Shown here in pieces: positions 57,806 to 64,000 of a DNA stretch of 64,000 nucleotides. How positions within the stretch are numbered: the first letter of the stretch is position 1; the number at the start of each line of letters is the position of its first letter. The DNA lies in contig OZ245872.1 of assembly GCA_965229345.1 (NCBI GenBank), positions 310,001 to 374,000 of the forward strand, written 5' to 3'. The stretch is from PBB1 sp965229345. Lineage in GTDB: Bacteria > Pseudomonadota > Gammaproteobacteria > Burkholderiales > Burkholderiaceae_C. Position numbers and translations under genes: made by a program. The notes below the pieces were generated by a model. It was given only the letters and a program-made list of their open reading frames with translations. It made no database searches and had not been told where the DNA came from.

Positions 57806-59164
57806 GTGAACACTGCCCCCGCGACCCGCATCGTTGTCGTCGGCGCCGGCTTTGCCGGCACCAACCTCGTCCGCGCGCTCGACGGCCGACTGCCGGACGA
57901 CTGCCTGCTGACCCTGGTCTCCGACGAGAGCTACACCACCTTCAACCCGATGCTGCCCGAAGCAGTGGGCGCCTCGGTGTTTCCCGAGCAGGTGATCGTG
58001 CCGGTGCGCGAAATGCTGCCCCAGACGCGCACGCACCAGTTCATCATGGGCTCGGTGGCCGAGGTGGATTCAACAGCGCGCCGGCTGACCCTGCGCAGCC
58101 TCTCGGGCGAAGTGCAGCTGAGCTACGACCATCTGGTGCTGGCGATCGGCAACCGGGCGCGCCTCGACCTGATGCCCGGCATGGCCGAGCACGCGTTGCC
58201 GCTGAAGACCGTGGGCGATGCGATGCACATCCGCAACACCGTGCTGCGCCGGCTGGCCCGCATCGAGCTGGAATCCGATCCGGCACTGCGACGTCGGCTG
58301 GGTCATTTCATCGTCGTCGGCGGCGGGTTTTCCGGTGTCGAGGTGGCCGGTGAGCTGATCGACTGCCTGCGCAGCATCCGACATTTCTATCCCCGCATCG
58401 CGGCCGACGAGCTGCAGGTCACGGTACTGCATTCGTCCGAGCGGCTGCTGCCGGAGTTGTCACCGCGCCTGGGTGCCGCCGCGCTGCGGTCCCTGCGCCA
58501 GCGTGGCGTGACGGTGCGGCTGGAAACGCTGGCCGCCTCGGTGTCGGCCGAGGGCGTCACCCTGAAATCCGGCGAGCTGGTGGAGGGCGAGACCGTGCTG
58601 TGCACCATCGGCACCTCGGCCAATCCGCTGCTGCGGCGGCTGGGCGCGGCCACCACCAGCGGGCGCATCATCGTGCGCGGCGACTTGTCGGTGCCGGGCA
58701 CGCCGGGGCTGTGGTCGGTGGGGGACTGCGCCTACGTGCCGAACGCGGTGGACGGCAACGCCTCGCCCCCGACCGCGCAGTTCGCCGTGCGGCAGGCGCG
58801 CCATCTCGCGACGAACCTGCTGCGCACACTGAAAGGCGAGCCCACCTCGCCGTTCGGCTACCGATCACGCGGCATGATGGCGTCGATCGGGCATCTGAAC
58901 GGTGTGGCCGAGGTGGCCGGTGTGCCGCTCACCGGCTGGCTCGCGTGGCTGGTCTGGCGCGCCTACTACCTGTCGCAGATGCCGTCGTCAGGGCGCAGGC
59001 TTCGGATCTTCATCGAGTGGTTCTGGGGCATGTTCTACCCGCCGGACATCACCCACCTGCGCTTCACCCGCAGCGTCGAGATGCAGGCCGATGAGCAGCG
59101 CCGTTACGCCGAACACGACGCGCAGCCGACTGCTTCGACACCGCAGGAATCCGCACAGGCCTGA
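57806..59164 (+). CDS. Type II NADH dehydrogenase-like FAD oxidoreductase
   Basis: A 452-residue flavoprotein with two nucleotide folds: FAD in RIVVVGAGFAGTNLVRALDG and NAD(P)H in FIVVGGGFSGVEVAGELIDC. LWSVGDCAYVPN is the late FAD contact, and TAQFAVRQARHLATNLLRTL matches the quinone-side motif of NDH-2. The C-terminal segment WLAWLVWRAYYLSQMPSSGR can attach to the membrane as in NDH-2. It starts with GTG, 93 bases after the anti-sigma gene, and may be a target of that sigma factor. It ends seven bases from the convergent kdoO. Confidence 0.87.
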   Translation: MNTAPATRIVVVGAGFAGTNLVRALDGRLPDDCLLTLVSDESYTTFNPMLPEAVGASVFPEQVIVPVREMLPQTRTHQFIMGSVAEVDSTARRLTLRSLSGEVQLSYDHLVLAIGNRARLDLMPGMAEHALPLKTVGDAMHIRNTVLRRLARIELESDPALRRRLGHFIVVGGGFSGVEVAGELIDCLRSIRHFYPRIAADELQVTVLHSSERLLPELSPRLGAAALRSLRQRGVTVRLETLAASVSAEGVTLKSGELVEGETVLCTIGTSANPLLRRLGAATTSGRIIVRGDLSVPGTPGLWSVGDCAYVPNAVDGNASPPTAQFAVRQARHLATNLLRTLKGEPTSPFGYRSRGMMASIGHLNGVAEVAGVPLTGWLAWLVWRAYYLSQMPSSGRRLRIFIEWFWGMFYPPDITHLRFTRSVEMQADEQRRYAEHDAQPTASTPQESAQA

Positions 59165-59171
59165 CAGCCGC

Positions 59172-60038
59172 TCAGACCAGTTCGCGTTTGAGCAGCCGTT
59201 CGAGCACGCGCAGCGGCGACGTGGATGGATCGCCCATGCCGTCGATGGGCAGGTAGAAGGTCTGCTCGAAGAGATGCTGGCCCGCCATGGCCGCGTGCGA
59301 AACCTGATCGGTGTAGACCAGCCAGCTGCTGCCGGGCGCGAACTGCTGGGTGTGCTGCGGGGCATTGGCCTGGTAGGCGGCGTCCGCCTTCATCTGATCG
59401 TGCAGCTGCAGCATGAAATGGTCGTAGGCACTGCGCCGCGACTTGGTGATGCCCAGTGCCTGCAACACCGCGCTGGTGCCCCACATCGGACGGTGCAGCG
59501 AAGGCAGGTAGCGCCTGGCGACACCCTCGAAGGATTCACCCAGCCGCCAGGTGCGCGGGCGGCCCTCCGGGTGCACATTGGTGAACAGCCGGAGGATGCG
59601 CCTGCCCTGCGTGGGCGAAGACGGGAAGCTGTCGACGTGCAGCCGGGTGTCGTCCTTGCGCCACGAGGTGGTGCGGCCTTCCACTTCCACCGGACGGAAG
59701 CTGGTGCGACCGGTCTGGATCGCTGGCACGTAGCTCGGCAGCAATTGCCTGAGCAGGGTCGCGCTGCACTTGGCGTACCGCTCGACCATGCCGCGCAGCG
59801 GCTCCAGGCTGTCGCGGCTGCCCTGCAGTGCGCCATTGGCTGGATTCAGGCTGATGTTCTTGCCGGCGTCGGCCAGGCGGGGGTCGAGAAAGCGGTGTTC
59901 GGTATCGTCCAGCGGAAATGCCAGCTGCGGCAACAGCACGACGCTGCCACCTTCCAGGGCCTGCAGGGCGGTGTCCTGCAGCTGGGGTGAGCACGTCTGG
60001 TCCCAGCGCTCGATCGGGAGGCTGACGATGTCGGTCAA
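59172..60038 (-). CDS. kdoO: Kdo hydroxylase (Fe(II)/2-oxoglutarate oxygenase)
   Basis: Hydroxylates the Kdo sugar of Kdo2-lipid A to Ko, a change known from Burkholderia and Yersinia LPS. The 288 residues begin at TTG 60038 (LTDIVSLPIERWDQT), chosen for an AGGA nine bases upstream; no closer ATG exists. Conserved parts are GRTSFRPVEVEGRTTSWRKD, the iron ligands His and Asp in DTRLHVDSFPSSPTQGRRIL, TKSRRSAYDHFMLQLHDQMK and the later His in TDQVSHAAMAGQ. It is last in a unit with the UPF0104 gene and the epimerase, which supports an LPS role. Confidence 0.88.
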   Translation of the reverse strand: MTDIVSLPIERWDQTCSPQLQDTALQALEGGSVVLLPQLAFPLDDTEHRFLDPRLADAGKNISLNPANGALQGSRDSLEPLRGMVERYAKCSATLLRQLLPSYVPAIQTGRTSFRPVEVEGRTTSWRKDDTRLHVDSFPSSPTQGRRILRLFTNVHPEGRPRTWRLGESFEGVARRYLPSLHRPMWGTSAVLQALGITKSRRSAYDHFMLQLHDQMKADAAYQANAPQHTQQFAPGSSWLVYTDQVSHAAMAGQHLFEQTFYLPIDGMGDPSTSPLRVLERLLKRELV

Positions 60039-60085
60039 GTCCGCTTTCCTGCTGTCATGCGAGGCGTGACGATACCCCCAGATCG

Positions 60086-61069
60086 CTATCGGGGCATGTC
60101 GTCGGGTTTGCTCACCAGGCCGCTCGCAGGCCGCACCCACAGCGCCAGCGGCGCCTGCACCAAGGCATAAGCGCCATAGGTCGCCGCGGCCGCCACCGCC
60201 AGCGGCGGCGCCACACCAAAGAACGACCACCCCGCCATCGCCGCTGCTTCGCGCGTACCCCAGCCGCCAAAGCTGACCGGCATCGAGGCCAGCAGCAGGA
60301 TCGGCGCGGTGGTCACCGCGATCAGCCAGACCGGCAGCGAAATGCCGAAGGCACGCGCGGCGCATAGCATCGCGCACACGGTGAACAGCCCCACCAGCAG
60401 AGAGGCTGCGGCTTGCCAGAGGTACTGATTCAGGCCGCCAGGACGTTGCAACAGCTCGACCGCCGTCGCGCGGCGGCTGCCGGGACGTGCCCCACGACCA
60501 GCCAGCGTCGTCAGGCCGAGCAACACGCCCAGCGGCAGGACAAGCACCGCCAGCAGCAACGCCAGTGCCAGTCCTCCCGTTGCCCAGGCATCGGGCACCT
60601 GCAGCAGCATCCGCAGACGCTGCATCTCAGACGCATCCAGCCCGCCGAACAGGCCGAGTGCGGCCAGCGCGAACAGGATCCACAAGCCACTCAGCCGGTC
60701 CAGCACGACCGACACGCCGGCCGCCCCCCGCGGGCAGCCGCTGCGCTGCAGTTGCCAGGCGCGGAACAGATCGCCACCGACCACCGCACCGGGCAGCAGG
60801 GCGTTGATGGCGGCCGCCTGGAAATACACCGCGACCGACCAGCGCACGCGGACCGCATGCCCGAGCCACCGTGCGAGTTCACCCCAGCGCCACGCGGCCG
60901 CGACATTGCCCGCGAACGCGCACAGCAGTCCCGCCATCAACCACCGCCCATCGGCCCCACGCAGTGCTGCCCAGATCGCCTGCGGGCCGACCCACCAGAT
61001 CACCCCGCCCAGCAGCAACGGTGCGCCCAGCAGGCGCAGCGCGGGCCACAGGCGCTGCCGCAAGGACAC
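60086..61069 (-). CDS. UPF0104 / LPG-synthase-type membrane protein (flippase-like)
   Basis: A 327-residue inner-membrane protein with about eight helices, of the family annotated as lysylphosphatidylglycerol synthase transmembrane domain or AglD-type. Signature segments are AAAINALLPGAVVGGDLFRA, SVVLDRLSGLWILFALAALG and the glycine-rich PVSFGGWGTREAAAMAGWSF. No aminoacyl-transferase domain follows, so it is not MprF itself; lipid or lipid-sugar translocation has been suggested for relatives. The GTG start at 61069 is two bases after the epimerase stop codon. A TTG two codons later is an alternative. Confidence 0.82.
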   Translation of the reverse strand: MSLRQRLWPALRLLGAPLLLGGVIWWVGPQAIWAALRGADGRWLMAGLLCAFAGNVAAAWRWGELARWLGHAVRVRWSVAVYFQAAAINALLPGAVVGGDLFRAWQLQRSGCPRGAAGVSVVLDRLSGLWILFALAALGLFGGLDASEMQRLRMLLQVPDAWATGGLALALLLAVLVLPLGVLLGLTTLAGRGARPGSRRATAVELLQRPGGLNQYLWQAAASLLVGLFTVCAMLCAARAFGISLPVWLIAVTTAPILLLASMPVSFGGWGTREAAAMAGWSFFGVAPPLAVAAAATYGAYALVQAPLALWVRPASGLVSKPDDMPR

Positions 61070-61071
61070 GC

Positions 61072-62091
61072 TCAAGCAGAGGCGCCAGGAAAGTAGCGCG
61101 GCTTGAACCAGTCGGTGAAGCGCTGCACACCCACGGCCAACGGGGTGCTTGGGCTGAAGCCGACCCAGGCGTCGAGTGCCGAGGTATCGGCATGGGTCGC
61201 GAGCACGTCCCCAGGTTGCAGCGGCAGCATCTCGCGCACCGCGGTGACCCCCAGTGCGCGCTCCATCGTGTCGATGAACTCGAGCAGCGGCACCGGCGTG
61301 CTGTTGCCGATGTTGAAGATGCGCCACGGGGCGCTGCTGCTGGCCGGATCGGGTGAGGCCGGGTCGTAGTGCGGATTCGCCGTGGCCGGCTTGTCGAGCA
61401 CCCGCAGCACACCTTCGACGATGTCGTCGACATAGGTGAAGTCGCGCGTCATCCGGCCCTGGTTGTAGACCTTGATCGGCCGCCCGGCGAGCATGGCGTC
61501 GGCGAACAGGAAGGGCGCCATGTCCGGCCGACCCCAGGGTCCGTACACCGTGAAGAAGCGCAGACCGGTGGTCGGCAGGCCGTAGAGGTGGCTGTAGCTG
61601 TGCGCCATCGCCTCGTTGGCCCTCTTGGTCGCCGCGTACAGGCTCACCGGGTGATCCACCGCGTCGGCCTCGCGATAGGGCAGCTTGGCGTTGCCGCCGT
61701 AGACGCTGGACGAACTGGCATAGACCAGATGCGCCACACCGTGATGGCGACACCCCTCCAGCACATGGGCGAATCCGGACAGGTTGCTGTCGATGTACGC
61801 CATCGGGTTGGTCAGCGAGTAGCGCACACCGGCCTGGGCGCCCAGGTGCACCACACCGTCAAAGCGCTCGCGGGCAAACAGCGCAGCCATGCCGTCGCGG
61901 TCGGCGAGGTCGATCTTGTGAAACGTGAACCCCTCCGACCCGTTCAGCCGCGCCAGCCGATCGGCCTTCAGCGCCGGGTCGTAGTAGTCGTTGAGGTTGT
62001 CGATGCCGACCACGCGGTCGCCACGCGCCAGCAGTCGCTGCGCGACGAACATGCCGATGAAGCCGGCCGCGCCGGTGACGAGGACTTTCAT
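61072..62091 (-). CDS. UDP-glucuronate 4-epimerase-like NAD-dependent epimerase
   Basis: A 339-residue extended short-chain dehydrogenase starting MKVLVTGAAGFIGMFVAQRL. The segment VVGIDNLNDYYDPALKADRL is characteristic of UDP-glucuronate epimerases (CapI type). The catalytic YASSSSVYGGNAKLPYREAD and SLYAATKRANEAMAHSYSHL give the Ser/Tyr-x3-Lys set. The product would be UDP-galacturonate. It is the first gene of a unit with the UPF0104 protein and kdoO and diverges from the GGR-like gene across 44 bases. Substrate specificity is inferred from family resemblance. Confidence 0.9.
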   Translation of the reverse strand: MKVLVTGAAGFIGMFVAQRLLARGDRVVGIDNLNDYYDPALKADRLARLNGSEGFTFHKIDLADRDGMAALFARERFDGVVHLGAQAGVRYSLTNPMAYIDSNLSGFAHVLEGCRHHGVAHLVYASSSSVYGGNAKLPYREADAVDHPVSLYAATKRANEAMAHSYSHLYGLPTTGLRFFTVYGPWGRPDMAPFLFADAMLAGRPIKVYNQGRMTRDFTYVDDIVEGVLRVLDKPATANPHYDPASPDPASSSAPWRIFNIGNSTPVPLLEFIDTMERALGVTAVREMLPLQPGDVLATHADTSALDAWVGFSPSTPLAVGVQRFTDWFKPRYFPGASA

Positions 62092-62135
62092 GTCGGAAGC
62101 GGCGCCACAATTCGAGGCTTGAGGGCCGAGGATGG

Positions 62136-63461
62136 ATGTCGGCTCATTCTCCTGTGTTTCGCATGTCGCACCCCCTGCCGAATCCCACCGCCGCGTTGAA
62201 TTTGCCACTCGATGCGCTGCCGGCGCATTGCGATGTGCTGATCGTCGGCGCCGGGCCGGCCGGCTGCGCCGCCGCGATCACGCTGGCCGGTGCGGGCTTC
62301 GACGTGGTGCTGATCGACCAGCAGGCCTTTCCGCGCGACAAGGTCTGCGGCGATGGCCTGATCCCGGACGCACACCATGCGCTGCGCCGGCTGGGGCTGC
62401 TCGATGCGGTGCTGGCACGCGCACGCTCGGTGCGCCATGTCGCGGTGATCGGCCCGCGCGGCGGCCGTGTCGACGTGCCGGGCACGCTGGCCGTGCTGCC
62501 GCGCCGCGAGCTCGACGCGATGCTCTGCCGGGCAGCGGTCGACGCCGGCGCGCGAATGCACGCACCGGTGCGTTTCGTCGGCCTGCTCGAAGAAGACGCC
62601 ACAGACCTGCCGTCGGAGACACCACGGGTCGTCGGTGCGACCGTCCGCGCCGGCGATGCGACCCGCGAGGTACGCGCCAGCTGGGTGCTGATCGCGAGCG
62701 GCGCACCGCCACAGGCGCTGATGTCGGCCGGGATGTGCGAGCGCCGCACGCCAACTGGTGTGGCACTGCGCGGCTATGTGAAGAACCTGGCGATGGTCGA
62801 CCGCATCACCGAGCTCGAAGTGGTGTGGCATCCGCGGATGAAGCGCGGTTACGGCTGGATCTTCCCGGGGCCCGATGGTGTTTTCAACATCGGCGTCGGT
62901 GTCGCGCACAGCCACGCGATGGGCAGCGATCCGGGCCAGACCATGCAGGACATCAACCTGCGCGCGATGTTCGATGAGTTCACCCGTGTCCACCGGGCGG
63001 CGAGCGAGCTGGTGGCTGGCGGCACCTGGGTCGGCGAGCTGAAGGGTGCGCCGCTGCGCTGCTCGCTGCGCGGCGCCAAGCTGTCACGGCCGGGGTTGAT
63101 GGTGACCGGTGAAGCCGCGGGCAGCACCTACGCCTTCACCGGCGAAGGCATCGGCAAGGCGCTGGAAACCGGGCTGGCCGCAGCCGATGTGCTGATCGAC
63201 GGTCGCAACCGACAACTGCCCGAGACCCAGGTGCGCACGATGTACGAGCAGACGGTGCGCGGGTTGGCGCCGCGCTACGAGATGTACGACAAGGCCAACA
63301 TCGTCAACATGCACCCGTGGCTGGTCGATCTGGTGGTGTGGAGTGCCAAGCGCAGCCCGAGCCGGTTGCGCCGCATGACCGGGCTGCTCGAAGAGACCCA
63401 CCTGCCCAGCAGCCTGCTCAGCGTGAGGAGCTGGATGCGCCTGCTCTTCGTGCACACCTGA
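62136..63461 (+). CDS. Geranylgeranyl-reductase-family FAD oxidoreductase
   Basis: A 441-residue flavoprotein that may saturate an isoprenoid chain. The FAD fold is CDVLIVGAGPAGCAAAITLA, then FPRDKVCGDGLIPDAHHALR with the family cysteine. The substrate-lid motif is YGWIFPGPDGVFNIGVGV and the second FAD contact is GEAAGSTYAFTGEGIGKALE. ATG 62136 has GAGG upstream; ATG 62163 lacks a ribosome-binding site but would remove a poorly conserved nine-residue start. No bacteriochlorophyll genes are nearby, so a chlorophyll role is not indicated. It diverges from the glycan cluster and runs into the amidotransferase. Confidence 0.85.
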   Translation: MSAHSPVFRMSHPLPNPTAALNLPLDALPAHCDVLIVGAGPAGCAAAITLAGAGFDVVLIDQQAFPRDKVCGDGLIPDAHHALRRLGLLDAVLARARSVRHVAVIGPRGGRVDVPGTLAVLPRRELDAMLCRAAVDAGARMHAPVRFVGLLEEDATDLPSETPRVVGATVRAGDATREVRASWVLIASGAPPQALMSAGMCERRTPTGVALRGYVKNLAMVDRITELEVVWHPRMKRGYGWIFPGPDGVFNIGVGVAHSHAMGSDPGQTMQDINLRAMFDEFTRVHRAASELVAGGTWVGELKGAPLRCSLRGAKLSRPGLMVTGEAAGSTYAFTGEGIGKALETGLAAADVLIDGRNRQLPETQVRTMYEQTVRGLAPRYEMYDKANIVNMHPWLVDLVVWSAKRSPSRLRRMTGLLEETHLPSSLLSVRSWMRLLFVHT

Positions 63462-63472
63462 GGGCCGATCGC

Positions 63473-64000
63473 ATGTGCCAGCTCCTCGGCATGAACGGCA
63501 ACACGCCGACCGACATCGTGTTCAGCTTCACCGGCTTCTCGACCCGGGCCGACGAACACCAGGACGGCTTCGGCATCGCCTTTTTCGAAGGTGCCGGGCT
63601 GCGGCTGTTTGTCGACGCACAAAGTGCGCGCCAGTCGCCGGTGGCAGACATGGTGCGTCGCTACCCGATCCGTTCCAAGCATGTGATCGCGCACATCCGC
63701 AAGGCCACGCAGGGCCGCGTCGCCCTGGAGAACACCCACCCGTTCGTGCGCGAACTGTGGGGTCGCTACTGGGCGTTCGCTCACAACGGCAACCTGGTCG
63801 ACTACGCACCACGGCTGCACGCGTCGTTTCACCCGGTGGGCGACACCGACAGCGAACGCGCCTTCTGCTGGCTGATGCAGGAGCTGTCCAAGGCGCATGC
63901 ACGCATGCCCTCGGTGGATGAGCTGACGGCCACGCTGCGCGAGCTGGTGCCGCAGATCGCCGCGCACGGCACCTTCAACTTCCTGCTGAGTCAGGGAGAG
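63473..64000 (+). CDS. Class II glutamine amidotransferase, N-terminal part (cut by window edge)
   Basis: An Ntn-type glutaminase domain, 176 codons visible; the gene runs past the right edge. After Met, the exposed Cys2 is the nucleophile (MCQLLGMNGNTPTDIVFSF). Other family marks are DEHQDGFGIAFFEG, RKATQGRVALENTHPFVREL, FAHNGNLVDY and GDTDSERAFCWLMQEL. It resembles the stand-alone YafJ/EgtC group of unknown substrate rather than PurF, GlmS or AsnB, which have further domains. It starts 11 bases after the GGR-like gene. Confidence 0.88.
   Translation, partial: MCQLLGMNGNTPTDIVFSFTGFSTRADEHQDGFGIAFFEGAGLRLFVDAQSARQSPVADMVRRYPIRSKHVIAHIRKATQGRVALENTHPFVRELWGRYWAFAHNGNLVDYAPRLHASFHPVGDTDSERAFCWLMQELSKAHARMPSVDELTATLRELVPQIAAHGTFNFLLSQGE

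Noticed and set aside
62136..63461. Bacteriochlorophyll geranylgeranyl reductase (BchP)
   Set aside because: The family match is only at the superfamily level and no photosynthesis genes occur in the window, so the specific name is not supported.

Overview
This 64 kb stretch is dense, GC-rich bacterial chromosome from a betaproteobacterium of the order Burkholderiales, probably the Leptothrix/Rubrivivax/Sphaerotilaceae neighbourhood. The placement rests on gene order (tRNA-Tyr/Gly/Thr-tuf-tRNA-Trp-secE-nusG-rplKAJL-rpoBC next to rpsL-rpsG-fusA; trpGDC; lptAB-rpoN; argS-SPOR-dsbA), on a Burkholderia-type Kdo hydroxylase and on overall protein style. It is inference from recognition, not from a database search. 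I see no phage, insertion sequence, CRISPR array, rRNA operon or origin. Nearly all space is coding, and only the rplL-rpoB interval exceeds 300 bases.

Region 1 (1-16.3 kb, almost all minus strand) is the core translation/transcription block. It runs from tRNA-Tyr leftwards through tRNA-Gly, tRNA-Thr, tuf, tRNA-Trp, secE, nusG, rplK, rplA, rplJ, rplL, rpoB and rpoC to a strong terminator. A lone, opposite-strand PIN-domain gene follows, and then the str operon rpsL-rpsG-fusA, which runs off the left edge. Its untranslated gaps carry several RNA hairpins at the places where ribosomal-protein autoregulation (S7, L1, L10) and rpoB attenuation act in other bacteria.

Region 2 (16.3-31.4 kb) is metabolic: ung and trpC-trpD-trpG (no trpE beside them), a bicupin protein, HutD and a DAO-family FAD oxidoreductase, with a divergent N-formylglutamate deformylase. 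RlpA, methylmalonate-semialdehyde dehydrogenase, a UPF0149 protein, cyclopropane fatty acid synthase, D-amino-acid dehydrogenase with a divergent ArgP-type regulator, and a small orphan gene follow.

Region 3 (31.4-50.3 kb) holds a cupredoxin translationally coupled to a GGDEF-EAL c-di-GMP enzyme, nudJ-mnmA, the three-gene proton-translocating transhydrogenase, a CDF-fold protein without the usual metal ligands, an acyl-CoA ligase, rsmE, an rlmL-like methyltransferase, rpoN-lptB-lptA, dsbA, a SPOR protein and argS.

Region 4 (50.3-64 kb) is signalling and envelope: a Ser/Thr kinase with a cNMP-binding tail, a PsiF-repeat protein, a LysR regulator divergent from malate synthase G, an azoreductase, an ECF sigma/anti-sigma pair followed by an NDH-2-like enzyme, and a glycolipid-looking cluster. 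That cluster is UDP-glucuronate epimerase, a UPF0104 membrane protein and Kdo hydroxylase, facing a geranylgeranyl-reductase-like flavoprotein and a class II glutamine amidotransferase cut by the right edge.

The best candidates for undescribed biology are the cupredoxin/c-di-GMP couple, the metal-site-less CDF protein, the envelope cluster at 59-64 kb, the DAO/HutD/bicupin group, and the overlapping alternative hairpins ahead of rpoB.
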